From Pseudoalteromonas sp. 3D05 (GTDB lineage Bacteria > Pseudomonadota > Gammaproteobacteria > Enterobacterales > Alteromonadaceae): DNA of 64,000 nucleotides. Where the stretch lies: the NCBI RefSeq assembly GCF_002723455.1, contig NZ_PDUS01000018.1, forward strand, positions 34,413 to 98,412, given 5' to 3'. A program made the position numbers and the translations under genes. Positions 11,095 to 20,363 of this stretch are shown in pieces. The stretch's first letter is position 1, and every line of letters starts with the position of its first letter. The notes beneath the pieces are model-generated. The model had not been told where the DNA came from. It saw only the letters and a program-made list of their open reading frames with translations, and made no database searches.

Positions 11095-11699
11095 TTGACA
11101 ACCAATCTGCAACCACTATATCCAATGATTCAGTGAAAAACCTGACAACAAACTATATAAACACTCTAACGCATGTATTAAAGCAGTTAGACAGTGAGCA
11201 AGTTAAGGGTCTTGTTGATAACTTACTTACTATGAAGGCAAATAACGGCAGTTTATATTTATGTGGTAATGGCGGCTCAGCAGCAAATGCTATCCACCTT
11301 GCAAATGACTTTACATTTGGTATAAGCCCGCAAGGTAATGCATTAAAAGTTGAGGCATTACCGGCAAATAGTTCTGTTTTAACTTGCCTAGGCAATGATA
11401 TTGGTTATGAAAATATTTTTGCTCATCAGCTGAAAGTTAAAGCAAACAGCAACGATATCTTACTCGTTTTATCTGGTAGCGGAAACTCTGAAAATATAAT
11501 TAGGGCGACTCAACAAGCACTCGACATTGGCATGAAAACTGTGGGCATTTTAGGGTTCTCTGGTGGTAAAGTTAAATCAATGCTTGACCAGGTTTTCCAT
11601 TTCGAAGTCCAAGATATGCAAATATCAGAAGATACCCAAGTTATTGTCGGGCATATTTTAATGAAAGCTCTATACAATGCATTACGTGAGGCTAATTAA
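11091..11699 (+). CDS. SIS-domain sugar-phosphate isomerase, GmhA-like
   Basis: A 202-residue SIS protein with LCGNGGSAANAIHLAND, LVLSGSGNSENII and the late SEDTQVIVGHIL segment, all recognisable in GmhA (sedoheptulose 7-phosphate isomerase). The ATG at 11091 is chosen because it overlaps the previous stop as ATGA; the 11070 start lies inside the neighbour. It ends in a TAATG overlap with the next gene. With the HldE-like fusion at 24830 and the nucleotidyltransferase at 26275 it could supply a nucleotide-activated heptose. It might equally act on another ketose phosphate. Confidence 0.78.
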   Translation: MIDNQSATTISNDSVKNLTTNYINTLTHVLKQLDSEQVKGLVDNLLTMKANNGSLYLCGNGGSAANAIHLANDFTFGISPQGNALKVEALPANSSVLTCLGNDIGYENIFAHQLKVKANSNDILLVLSGSGNSENIIRATQQALDIGMKTVGILGFSGGKVKSMLDQVFHFEVQDMQISEDTQVIVGHILMKALYNALREAN

Positions 11700-12973
11700 T
11701 GGTCACAATTGTCTATGGAATTACAGCCTCAACAGAAATGTTTATCAATTCTAAATATAATACCGGCAATAATATTTTTGCTTGTACGAATGGTGGCGAA
11801 TCATTTAAAGGCACGCCTGCAAAATCACTAAAAGAAATATCAAAGCTAGAAAAAAAACATACGCTCCAGGTGGTCATTTGTTCAGAGTTTGTCTTTGATA
11901 TATTACAATCCTTAAATAAAATTGGTATTACCACTAGTCAATGTTCTTTTTTCAACCACATGAGTGGTAAACTCACTCCATGTATACAAATGCAATTTAA
12001 TATTGATATTGAATCCACATTATATGCTTTTTATGATCTTTCATATAATTTACCCTGCTTTGATGTAACTACCTTTGTCGTTTTAGCTGAAATAGAACGA
12101 AAAAAACAAAATAAAAAAAATATTCAATTTGTGATTGTTCCCAGCAATATTGAAGATAAGCCTGGACTAAACATCTATCACGATAACGCTGATACAAAAT
12201 GGCGAATCGAAAAACTTATCAAACCAATGTTTAATTGTCTTGCCTCATGTATAGGTATTGATCAGCCGATTTCGCAAAGTAGCCTTGTATACTATAAAAG
12301 CCTGAACCCTAGCATATATCCCAATAACTACTTTAAGAATCCTAGACAAGCAGCTGGAGATTTTAAATTATTAAAATCTTATGCTGATCAAAGTATTAAA
12401 TTGAGTAACTTAGCACCTCCACAACAAGCTTATACTATTGTTAATGACTTCATACGACATAACGTGGGCAAGAAAAAGCTAATAACTATTACAATGAGAG
12501 AATACTGGGCAAATTCCGAGCACAGAAATAGCAATACAACAGCATGGCTTGATTTTGCATTATCACTAGACATGAATGAATATTTTCCGCTAATTATTAG
12601 AGACACTTATAAAGTAAGTGAGCCCCTTGAAGAAAAGTATCAATCACTAACAATGTACCCCATTGCAGCTGTCGATTTAAGTATCAGGCTCGCCTTGTAC
12701 CATCAAGCGTATATCAATATGGGTGTTGACAATGGCCCTCTTTATCCAATCAGCTATCTTGAAGGGGCTCGTTCAATTATTTTTAGATGGTGTTCGAATG
12801 AAATTCCAAATCTATCAGATAGGACTAATAGCATGCACTTCTTTAAAGTTGGGGAAAATCATTTCTTTAATGATAATGAATTTCAAATCAATGCATGGAT
12901 GGATGATTCATTTGAAAATATTCAAACTCAATTTTCTCATCTTGAAAATAAAATAAACAAGGCGGCAATCTAA
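11699..12973 (+). CDS. Putative glycosyltransferase-like protein of unknown family
   Basis: I do not recognise this 424-residue protein with certainty. The N terminus (about 1-90) resembles the PglD-like nucleotide-binding module also seen in the proteins at 7033-8121 and 23367-24833 (LQVVICSEFVFDILQSLNKIGI). The C-terminal half has a GT-B-like look: ITITMREYWANSEHRNSN, then AYINMGVDNGPLYPISYLEG, similar in placing to the nucleotide-sugar half of heptosyltransferases. No signal peptide or membrane segment is visible. The gene is clearly A/T-rich, with runs of lysine codons AAA, and overlaps the SIS gene stop. A role in building or transferring the sugar is inferred from neighbours. Confidence 0.55.
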   Translation: MVTIVYGITASTEMFINSKYNTGNNIFACTNGGESFKGTPAKSLKEISKLEKKHTLQVVICSEFVFDILQSLNKIGITTSQCSFFNHMSGKLTPCIQMQFNIDIESTLYAFYDLSYNLPCFDVTTFVVLAEIERKKQNKKNIQFVIVPSNIEDKPGLNIYHDNADTKWRIEKLIKPMFNCLASCIGIDQPISQSSLVYYKSLNPSIYPNNYFKNPRQAAGDFKLLKSYADQSIKLSNLAPPQQAYTIVNDFIRHNVGKKKLITITMREYWANSEHRNSNTTAWLDFALSLDMNEYFPLIIRDTYKVSEPLEEKYQSLTMYPIAAVDLSIRLALYHQAYINMGVDNGPLYPISYLEGARSIIFRWCSNEIPNLSDRTNSMHFFKVGENHFFNDNEFQINAWMDDSFENIQTQFSHLENKINKAAI

Positions 12974-12976
12974 ACA

Positions 12977-13972
12977 ATGAATGACTCATCAATTTTAGTT
13001 TTAGGAAGCAATTCATTTTCGGGAGCATCATTTTGTGCGCATATGCTAAAAAATGAGCAGCAAATTATTGCTGTTAGTCGCTCATCAGAACCTAATTCAG
13101 CATTACTCCCATATAGTTGGCAAAAAAATGCAGATAAATTGCAATTTAGTCAACTGGATATAAATCATCATCTGCAAAAAATTATTGATATTGTTAAACA
13201 AAAAAAAATTAAAAAAATATATAACTTTGCTGCCCAGAGTATGGTTGGTCAAAGCTGGCAATATCCTGAACATTGGTTTATGACTAACGCTGTTTCGACA
13301 ATTAAATTACACAATGCTCTTAGACAACTCGATTTCCTTGATAAATATATCCATATCTCAACACCCGAAGTGTATGGGAGTTGTAACGGAGTAGTGCCAG
13401 AACATACTAATTACCAACCCAGTACACCTTATGCAGTCTCCCGTGCTGCAGCAGATATGAGTCTACATACATTCGCAGATGTTTATAACTTTCCAGTGGT
13501 ATTTACACGAGCTGCCAATGTTTATGGTGAAGGCCAACAGCTTTATCGCATAATCCCGCGTACTATTTTATATGCCCTACTCGGCAAAAAATTACAGCTA
13601 CATGGCGGAGGGCATTCAACGCGATCATTTATACACATAGACGATGTATCTTCAGCGACCCAACTTATTGGCGAAAAAGGTAAAAATGGTGATATTTACC
13701 ATATTTCAACAGATAAAATGATCTCTATTCGAGTACTCGTTGAAACAATCTGCAATATGCTAAAACTCCCATTTGAACAAGTGTGCCAATCAACTGAAGA
13801 TCGATTAGGAAAAGATGCTGCATATTTATTAGACACAAAAAAAATTCGTTCCGAGCTAAATTGGCAAGACTCTATCTCATTAGAAAATGGCTTAGAACGT
13901 ACAATTTATTGGATGAAGCAAAATTTAGATATACTCGCCAAGCAAGAACACGACTATATCCACAAACCTTGA
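12977..13972 (+). CDS. NAD-dependent epimerase/dehydratase-like protein with altered catalytic motifs
   Basis: A 331-residue extended SDR resembling GDP-mannose or dTDP-glucose 4,6-dehydratases: NFAAQSMVGQSW, HISTPEVYG, RAANVYGEGQQLYRIIPR, GHSTRSFIHIDDV. Two features differ from the norm. The dinucleotide loop reads GSNSFSG, lacking the middle glycine of GxxGxxG. The catalytic YxxxK reads YAVSR, with arginine replacing lysine. The Thr/Glu pair (STPEVYG) typical of 4,6-dehydratases is present. It may be a dehydratase tolerating Arg or an enzyme with changed activity. It starts 3 bases after the previous stop. Confidence 0.75.
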   Translation: MNDSSILVLGSNSFSGASFCAHMLKNEQQIIAVSRSSEPNSALLPYSWQKNADKLQFSQLDINHHLQKIIDIVKQKKIKKIYNFAAQSMVGQSWQYPEHWFMTNAVSTIKLHNALRQLDFLDKYIHISTPEVYGSCNGVVPEHTNYQPSTPYAVSRAAADMSLHTFADVYNFPVVFTRAANVYGEGQQLYRIIPRTILYALLGKKLQLHGGGHSTRSFIHIDDVSSATQLIGEKGKNGDIYHISTDKMISIRVLVETICNMLKLPFEQVCQSTEDRLGKDAAYLLDTKKIRSELNWQDSISLENGLERTIYWMKQNLDILAKQEHDYIHKP

Positions 13973-13979
13973 GGTAATC

Positions 13980-14642
13980 ATGATAGGTCAAGAAATAGAT
14001 TTACTAAGAAATTATCCTAAGTCCAAGCGTGATCTTTCTGGTAGATTAGAAGCCAAAAGTGAAGCAGTTAGAGCAATAGCGCGCCAATTTGACAAGGATT
14101 TTTTTGATGGTGATAGAGAGCACGGCTATGGTGGTTTTAACTATCATTCACGGTTTTGGCAGCCAGTTGTGCCTGACTTCATCAGGCACTTTGGCCTACA
14201 GGAAAGTAGCAGTTTATTAGACGTAGGCTGTGCAAAAGGATTCATGCTTTATGATATTTTACAACAGCTACCAAGAATGACATTAAGTGGGATAGATATA
14301 TCCCAGTACGCATTAGACAATGCCAAACAGGAAGTAAAGCACTTATTACAACAAGGTTGCGCTACTGAATTACCATTCGAAGACAATTGTTTTGATGCAG
14401 TAATATCAATTAACACCATTCATAATTTAGATCTTAATAATTGTGCAAAAGCACTGCAAGAAATAGAGCGAGTCTCCAAAGCTAAAGCTTTTATTACTGT
14501 TGATGCATATAGAAATGAACAAGAAAAAGAACGTATGGAAGCCTGGAATCTAACAGCCAAAACAATGATGCATGTTGATCAGTGGAAAGAGTTTTTCAAA
14601 GACACAGGCTACACTGGCGACTTTTATTGGTTTATACCCTAA
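13980..14642 (+). CDS. Class I SAM-dependent methyltransferase
   Basis: A 220-residue methyltransferase with motif I LLDVGCAKGFMLYDIL near residue 80, followed by LSGIDISQYALDNA and AVISINTIHNLDL. There is no zinc-binding or membrane segment. Its stop overlaps the next start as TAATG, so it is coupled to the E1 alpha gene. The target could be a sugar hydroxyl, amine or carboxylate; sequence does not decide. Confidence 0.8.
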   Translation: MIGQEIDLLRNYPKSKRDLSGRLEAKSEAVRAIARQFDKDFFDGDREHGYGGFNYHSRFWQPVVPDFIRHFGLQESSSLLDVGCAKGFMLYDILQQLPRMTLSGIDISQYALDNAKQEVKHLLQQGCATELPFEDNCFDAVISINTIHNLDLNNCAKALQEIERVSKAKAFITVDAYRNEQEKERMEAWNLTAKTMMHVDQWKEFFKDTGYTGDFYWFIP

Positions 14643-15598
14643 TGAAAAAACTTGATGCATATTTCGAATCATTAAGAATTCGTAAAATAGAAGAAATGAT
14701 AGCCTTACGCTACCCTGAGCAAGAGATGAGATGCCCAACACATCTGTCAATAGGCCAAGAGCTAGTACCTGTTGTCGTTTCTAATTTTTTATCTAAAGAT
14801 GATAAAGCCTTCAGTTCACATAGAGCACATGCACACTATCTAGCCAAAGGCGGATCATTAAAGAAAATGATAGCTGAACTATATGGCAAAGCTACAGGCT
14901 GCACAGGTGGCAGAGGTGGCTCTATGCACTTAACAGACTTGGATTGCGGTTTTATAGCTAGCACTGCAATTGTAGGGAATAGTATACCACTGGCTGTTGG
15001 TAGTGCGCTGAGTCAAAAACTACAAAAAAGCAATTTTTTGACCGTAAGTTATTTTGGTGATGGTGCAACAGAAGAAGGTGCTTTTTACGAGTCGTTAAAT
15101 TTTGCAGCAGTTAAATCTCTTCCCATATTATTCATTTGTGAGAATAATCGCTATTCAGTGTATAGCCCATTAGAAGTTCGTCAGCCAGCTAATAGAAGCA
15201 TTACGGATTTAGCGCAATCAATTGGAGTTGAAAGCTTTCACGCTGATGGAAATCTTTTAATACCACTAACCCATGTTGTTCAGAGTGCTATCGAATATAT
15301 TAGAAAGAATAATGGACCTGCGCTCATAGAGCTCGATACATATCGTCACAGAGAACATTGCGGTCCTAATTTTGACGATGACTTAAACTACAGAGCTGCA
15401 GGTGAAGTTAAAACATGGCTTGATAAAGATCCATTAAAATTATTATTCGCAGAACTATCAGCAGATCAACATTTCGAGAAAACTCATAACGAAATGGTTA
15501 GCAAAATAGAAAATGAAATAAATGATGCGTTTCTTTTTGCTGAAAACAGCCCTTTACCAAATCCACAGTTAAACAAAGAGTTTCTTTATGCAAAATAA
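14642..15598 (+). CDS. Thiamine pyrophosphate-dependent E1 alpha subunit (2-oxoacid dehydrogenase type)
   Basis: The product matches the alpha subunit of pyruvate, acetoin or branched-chain 2-oxoacid dehydrogenase E1. It contains SSHRAHAHYLAKGG, GGRGGSMHL and the TPP motif GDGATEEG...ENN (residues roughly 140-170). ATG 14642 is chosen because it overlaps the previous stop (TAATG); the earlier in-frame start at 14582 is inside the methyltransferase. The beta subunit follows with an 11-base overlap. No lipoyl E2 or E3 gene is near, so the two-carbon carbanion may go to a different acceptor such as a sugar ketone. That is inference. Confidence 0.83.
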   Translation: MKKLDAYFESLRIRKIEEMIALRYPEQEMRCPTHLSIGQELVPVVVSNFLSKDDKAFSSHRAHAHYLAKGGSLKKMIAELYGKATGCTGGRGGSMHLTDLDCGFIASTAIVGNSIPLAVGSALSQKLQKSNFLTVSYFGDGATEEGAFYESLNFAAVKSLPILFICENNRYSVYSPLEVRQPANRSITDLAQSIGVESFHADGNLLIPLTHVVQSAIEYIRKNNGPALIELDTYRHREHCGPNFDDDLNYRAAGEVKTWLDKDPLKLLFAELSADQHFEKTHNEMVSKIENEINDAFLFAENSPLPNPQLNKEFLYAK

Positions 15599-16640
15599 AA
15601 CAACAACATTCGCTGAAGAAATAAACCAAGCACAACACTGTGCCATGGCCGAAGACAATAGTATGATTTGTATGGGGTTAGGTATTAATGATCCAAAAGC
15701 TATTTTCGGTACAACCACAGGCTTACAATCAAAGTTTGGCTCTGATCGTGTCTTTGATATGCCAACATCTGAAAATGCGATGACGGGTGTAGGGATAGGC
15801 GCAGCTATTACTGGTACACGCGTATTAATGACCCATCAACGAGTCGACTTTTTCTTGCTTGCCATGGACCAACTTGTAAACAATGCCGCTAAGTGGCACT
15901 ACATGTTTAATGGGCAAATGACGGTACCTTTAACAATACGTTTAATCATAGGTAGGGGTTGGGGCCAAGGGCCCACTCATCAACAAAGCTTGCAATCATG
16001 GTTTGCACATATCCCTGGGTTAAAAGTTGTTACTCCAAGCTTAACTGATAATGTAGGACAACTACTTTATCAAAGTATAATGGATAATAATCCAACTATT
16101 TTCCTTGAACATCGATGGCTGCATAACCAAGTTACAACACAAGGAAAGTGCCTTCCTTTACTTGGTGAACCAGAATTCACACGCACTGTAAGATCTGGAA
16201 AAGACTACACGATAATTAGCAATAGCTTTATGTTATCAGAGGCATTACAAGCCCACAGCCACCTTCTTCGCTATGGAATTGAATGTGAAATAATCGAAAT
16301 ATCCTCCCCGACTCATATTAACTGGACGCACATATTTGCATCAATAGAAAGAACAAAGCGCTGTTTAATAACTGAAATTGGTCATACTTTTAGCTCTGTC
16401 GCAAGCGAAATCTCCCATAGTATCTATTCAAGATATTATTCCTTGCTACAGTGTCCTATTAGTATTATAGGTTTGCCTCATTACCCTGAGCCCACCAGCT
16501 ATAAGCTCACTAAGAACTACTACCCTAACGCGAATACTCTTTCATTAAAAATTGCTGAAGATATTGGTATAAATATTGCTAAAATCAATCTAAATAAACA
16601 CCATGATATTCCTGGTGAATGGTTTAAAGGACCCTTCTAA
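15588..16640 (+). CDS. Thiamine pyrophosphate-dependent E1 beta subunit
   Basis: Partner of the preceding alpha subunit: a transketolase-type pyrimidine-binding domain with the conserved glutamate region DMPTSENAMTGVGIGAA, RVDFFLLAMDQLVNNAAKW, GRGWGQGPTHQQSL and a C-terminal domain (ITEIGHTFSSVASEI). It has 350 residues, close to the family norm. The start at 15588 overlaps the alpha gene end. E1 alpha and beta usually form a heterotetramer. Homologues in antibiotic pathways attach two-carbon branches to deoxysugars, which would fit here. Confidence 0.8.
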   Translation: MQNKTTTFAEEINQAQHCAMAEDNSMICMGLGINDPKAIFGTTTGLQSKFGSDRVFDMPTSENAMTGVGIGAAITGTRVLMTHQRVDFFLLAMDQLVNNAAKWHYMFNGQMTVPLTIRLIIGRGWGQGPTHQQSLQSWFAHIPGLKVVTPSLTDNVGQLLYQSIMDNNPTIFLEHRWLHNQVTTQGKCLPLLGEPEFTRTVRSGKDYTIISNSFMLSEALQAHSHLLRYGIECEIIEISSPTHINWTHIFASIERTKRCLITEIGHTFSSVASEISHSIYSRYYSLLQCPISIIGLPHYPEPTSYKLTKNYYPNANTLSLKIAEDIGINIAKINLNKHHDIPGEWFKGPF

Positions 16641-16642
16641 GT

Positions 16643-17422
16643 ATGGATTTGAAAATAAAAAATAAACTAGCTTTAGTTACAGGTAGTAGCGGAGGTTTAG
16701 GTGAAGCTATTGCTGAGTCACTCGCAAAGGAAGGCGTAGAAGTGATATGGGCTGCAAGAAATATTACTCAACTTAAAGCTAACGTAAAAAGATGTGAAGC
16801 CGCTTATGGTAATAAAAACCATATTATTGAAGCTGATTTAAAAGACGACAGTGGAGCAAATGTTTTAGCCGACGCGATGAAAAAAAAAGGGCTAATGCCT
16901 GATATAATCGTCAATAATGTAGGTGGGAATTTAGCGGTTACAGATCCCCTCTCAAATGTTGAAGATTGGAAGAAAGTATTCAACTTCAACCTCTTTAATG
17001 CAATTGAACTGAATAACCACTTTTTAGATAATATGATAAAGAAAAAATGGGGCAGAATTTGTCATGTTTCTTCTATTGCTTCCCTTGAAAACCAAGGCGC
17101 ACCTCAATATTGCGCATCAAAAGCAGCACTAAATGCCTATGTTCGCAGTGTCGGTAGGTATGTTTCTGAACATAACGTAATTATGACAGGGATCCTGCCA
17201 GGTGCTGTCTATACTGAAGGTGGATATTGGGATGAAACGAGCAAAGCAAGACCTGAACACGTTGAAAAATACCTTAATGAGCGCATGGCTATTAAACGCT
17301 TTGGCACTAGAGAAGAAATCAGTGAGTTAGTCGCTTTTTTAGTATCTGATAAAGCATCTTTTTGTGTAGGCACATCATTACTAGTTGATGGTGGTCAAGG
17401 TCGAGCTTTTTTCGAGGGTTAA
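16643..17422 (+). CDS. Short-chain dehydrogenase/reductase
   Basis: A classical 259-residue SDR: LVTGSSGGLGEAIA (NAD(P) site), VNNVGG, HVSSIAS and YCASK (YxxxK), then a C-terminal SFCVGTSLLVDGGQG typical of FabG-like proteins. Catalytic Ser, Tyr and Lys are present. It sits 2 bases after the E1 beta gene and just before the split transketolase. It could reduce the ketone left by either TPP enzyme. Confidence 0.82.
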   Translation: MDLKIKNKLALVTGSSGGLGEAIAESLAKEGVEVIWAARNITQLKANVKRCEAAYGNKNHIIEADLKDDSGANVLADAMKKKGLMPDIIVNNVGGNLAVTDPLSNVEDWKKVFNFNLFNAIELNNHFLDNMIKKKWGRICHVSSIASLENQGAPQYCASKAALNAYVRSVGRYVSEHNVIMTGILPGAVYTEGGYWDETSKARPEHVEKYLNERMAIKRFGTREEISELVAFLVSDKASFCVGTSLLVDGGQGRAFFEG

Positions 17423-17426
17423 TCAA

Positions 17427-18191
17427 ATGAATCAAGATCTTAGAAAACGTATTGCGGAAATTATTTTTAAATCCAAAGAAGGTCATATCCCAAGTTCATA
17501 TTCAATTGTTGATATTATTAACTACCTTTATACAGATATTCTTGCCTATAAGTCTGATCAACCTCAATGGGATGACAGAGATTATTTTATTTTATCTAAA
17601 GGGCATGGTTGTGCAGCTCTATGGGTCGTTTTAGAAAAAGTAGGCCTCCTCTGTAGTAGCCAGCTTGAGAATTACTCGCAGTTTGGTGGTGTTTTAGGCG
17701 GTCACCCTGACCGAACTAAAGTACCTTTTGTAGAAGCATCAACAGGCTCATTAGGCCATGGTATGCCTATGGCCGTAGGTACCGCACTTGCACTTAAGAT
17801 TAAACAACAAGAAAATCGTGTTTTCTGCTTAGTCGGAGATGGTGAATGCCACGAGGGCACTATCTGGGAAAGCGCTCATATCGCAGCTAACCGTGAACTA
17901 GACAACCTAACGGTCATCGTTGATTGGAATCAGTCAGCAGCACAACTTTGCCCAATAGATGACTTACCCGCTAAATGGAAAAGCTTTGGTTGGCGTGTCA
18001 TTGTATTTGATGGCCATGATCTAAACTCTATCAAAAATGCTTTTTCTCAAGGAGCTTGCTCTAAACCAACTGTATTAATTGCTAAGAATATAAAAGGCAA
18101 AGGCGTATCATTTACACAAGGACATGGTGCTTGGCACCATAAAATTCCAAATGAATCAGAGCTACAAGAAATTTTTAAGGCGCTAACATGA
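17427..18191 (+). CDS. Transketolase, N-terminal (TPP-binding) subunit
   Basis: A 254-residue protein covering the pyrophosphate-binding half of transketolase: ILSKGHGCAAL, GGHPD, STGSLGHGMPMAVG and the GDGECHEGTIWE...VDWN TPP motif. ATG 17427 lies 4 bases after the SDR stop; the track start at 17385 is inside the SDR. The other half is encoded next, overlapping by ATGA, so together they form a split transketolase. Split forms are common in secondary sugar pathways and archaea, and the housekeeping tkt is normally one chain. Confidence 0.85.
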   Translation: MNQDLRKRIAEIIFKSKEGHIPSSYSIVDIINYLYTDILAYKSDQPQWDDRDYFILSKGHGCAALWVVLEKVGLLCSSQLENYSQFGGVLGGHPDRTKVPFVEASTGSLGHGMPMAVGTALALKIKQQENRVFCLVGDGECHEGTIWESAHIAANRELDNLTVIVDWNQSAAQLCPIDDLPAKWKSFGWRVIVFDGHDLNSIKNAFSQGACSKPTVLIAKNIKGKGVSFTQGHGAWHHKIPNESELQEIFKALT

Positions 18192-19114
18192 ATAACCTAA
18201 GACAAGCATTTGCTGATAAAATGATCGAAGTCGGAGAAGCTGATCCTAACCTTGTCGTTATGGTTGGTGATATAAGTCATGGGATTCTAAAACCATTTGC
18301 AGCCAAATTTCCTTCACGTTATTTTAATATTGGTATTTGTGAACCTTCTATTGTAGGCATTGCAGCTGGTATAGCTGCTACTGGTTTAATTCCTGTAGCG
18401 CATACTATTGCGCCATTTTTAATTGAGCGCTCGTTTGAACAAATAAAACTAGATTTTGCTTATCAACAATTAGGAGGAAATTTTATTACTGTAGGTGGTG
18501 CTTTTGACTACGCGCAGCTCGGTTGCAGCCATCACTGTTATAGTGATGTTTCATTAATGTGCCAATTAGATAATTCGATAGTAACAAGCCCTGCAAGCGA
18601 CCATGAATTTTCAGTGCTATTCTCACAAGTATATAATAGAGGCACGATTAATTATTTCAAATTGACTGAAAACCCACATGATTTCACTTTTTCTAATCCC
18701 ATAGAGATTGGAAAGGCAGTGCAAATTAAAGAGGGAACTGATATCTCAATCATCGCAGTTGGACCACAGCTTAAACAAGCATTAGTTGCAAGTAAACAAC
18801 TTGAATCTTCTGGATACACAGTTGATCTTATATACATACATACCATTAAGCCATTTGACACTCAGAGTGTCGTTGCAAGCATCGCAAAAACCAAAAAAGT
18901 CATTGTCTGTGAAGAGCTATCAGCACATAGTGGAGTTTTTGATTTGGTATTGCGCTGCTGGGCTAGTCAAGATAAAGCACAGTTTAAACAATTAGCTATT
19001 CATAAAATGATACATGATTACGGTAACTATGAAGAGCTTTGCCAAGTAGCTGGGCTAGCACCTGAACATATTATCTCAGCTGCTAATAAGTTATTATCTA
19101 CAGTGGAAAATTAA
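18188..19114 (+). CDS. Transketolase, C-terminal subunit
   Basis: A 308-residue protein covering the pyrimidine-binding and C-terminal halves of transketolase: VVMVGDISHGIL, FNIGICEPSIVGIAAGIAA with the conserved Glu, and a C-terminal fold ending ELSAHSGVFDLV. It overlaps the N-terminal subunit by ATGA. The pair would transfer a ketol unit. The acceptor is unknown, but the setting favours a tailored sugar over central metabolism. Confidence 0.84.
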   Translation: MNNLRQAFADKMIEVGEADPNLVVMVGDISHGILKPFAAKFPSRYFNIGICEPSIVGIAAGIAATGLIPVAHTIAPFLIERSFEQIKLDFAYQQLGGNFITVGGAFDYAQLGCSHHCYSDVSLMCQLDNSIVTSPASDHEFSVLFSQVYNRGTINYFKLTENPHDFTFSNPIEIGKAVQIKEGTDISIIAVGPQLKQALVASKQLESSGYTVDLIYIHTIKPFDTQSVVASIAKTKKVIVCEELSAHSGVFDLVLRCWASQDKAQFKQLAIHKMIHDYGNYEELCQVAGLAPEHIISAANKLLSTVEN

Positions 19115-19116
19115 AG

Positions 19117-20352
19117 ATGAATTTGGAGCACGAACTAGCAAAATATAAAAATATAAGTTTCGAGAGTAGAGTGGCTTGCTCAGTCTGTGCATCAATGGGT
19201 ATCGTTCCTATTTTGGAGCTACCTAATCTCCCATTAACTGAAATTTTTATCTCTCAACCTGGTAGCCCTACCCTTGGGGAAACAGATCAAGCACTCCACT
19301 ACTGTAGTCATTGCGGACACGCTCAACTGCAAAATATTCTTGATCAATCCCTATTATATTCAAACAAATCAGGTTATGAATTTAGGACATCGCAAAGTTA
19401 TACAGGTAGAAACACAACGGAATTTTTCCTTAATTTCTTTTCTTCCTTGAAATTTAAGGATCATTTTCAATGCGTGCTAGAAGTAGGCTGCAATGATGGT
19501 TTTTTATTAAAAAAACTCAAACCATTTGCAAACAGCTTGATAGGTATCGACCCTATTCTTAAAGATAATGAGCATCATATAAATGATGAAAAGATCACCG
19601 TGTTCGGCGATTTTTTTGAAAATTGTGATATCGTTGAAAAACCTGACCTTATAATTTGTAAAGATGTTATTGAACATGTTGCTGATCCTAAGTCACTCAT
19701 AGCAGAGCTAATTAATAAAGCGTCTGATAATGCCCTTTTTATGATTCAAGTGCCTATATTGGATAAAATAATTGAAAATTACAATTTTGATCATATTTTC
19801 CATCAACACTTAAATTATTTTAGCGTGTCATCATTTACCTTTTTATTGGAATCGCTAGGATGCAGTTTAATTGATTACACCGTCAATGAAGATCACTGGA
19901 ACAGTGGTATTTTTGCGTTTACGAATAAAAAAAATTCAAACTCGCTTAAAGTAAAAAAAATATCACTCAATGAAATAGAGCAAAGTTTGCGTGTCTATAA
20001 ATCTCAATTAAATGCTTGTGAACTAGCATTGGAGGCTGCGGCTTCTCGACTTCCTGTCTACGGGTATGGTGCTGCACTTATGCTTCCGGTGATCAAATAT
20101 CACTTCCCAAACAAACTTGCTTCTATCAGTAAAATTTTTGATGATAATCCATCAAGAGATGGGCAATTTTATCTTAATTCTACAACTCCTATTGTGACAA
20201 CTAGCCAAATGATAGATATCACCAATAGTGCCGTCATGTTGACTGCATTTTCATCAAGACTAAATGCGAAAAGAATGTTAAACAGGCTTAATACTGAATT
20301 AAATCCAATACAAATCTATTACCCATTTAATTTATTAAATGGTGCAATATAA
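19117..20352 (+). CDS. Sugar C-methyltransferase-like protein with zinc-binding N-terminal domain
   Basis: The 411 residues follow the three-part design of NDP-hexose C-methyltransferases. First is a cysteine-rich zinc module (VACSVCASM, then YCSHCGHAQL), then the SAM domain (LEVGCNDGFLLKKL, GIDPI, KDVIEHVADP), then a C-terminal domain (YGYGAALMLPVIKYHF, IFDDNPSRDG). The catalytic segment reads IFHQHLNYFS where characterised members have YHEH. These enzymes methylate a carbon next to a keto group. It follows the transketolase after 2 bases. Confidence 0.8.
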   Translation: MNLEHELAKYKNISFESRVACSVCASMGIVPILELPNLPLTEIFISQPGSPTLGETDQALHYCSHCGHAQLQNILDQSLLYSNKSGYEFRTSQSYTGRNTTEFFLNFFSSLKFKDHFQCVLEVGCNDGFLLKKLKPFANSLIGIDPILKDNEHHINDEKITVFGDFFENCDIVEKPDLIICKDVIEHVADPKSLIAELINKASDNALFMIQVPILDKIIENYNFDHIFHQHLNYFSVSSFTFLLESLGCSLIDYTVNEDHWNSGIFAFTNKKNSNSLKVKKISLNEIEQSLRVYKSQLNACELALEAAASRLPVYGYGAALMLPVIKYHFPNKLASISKIFDDNPSRDGQFYLNSTTPIVTTSQMIDITNSAVMLTAFSSRLNAKRMLNRLNTELNPIQIYYPFNLLNGAI

Positions 20353-20363
20353 GGAGTTAAGGG

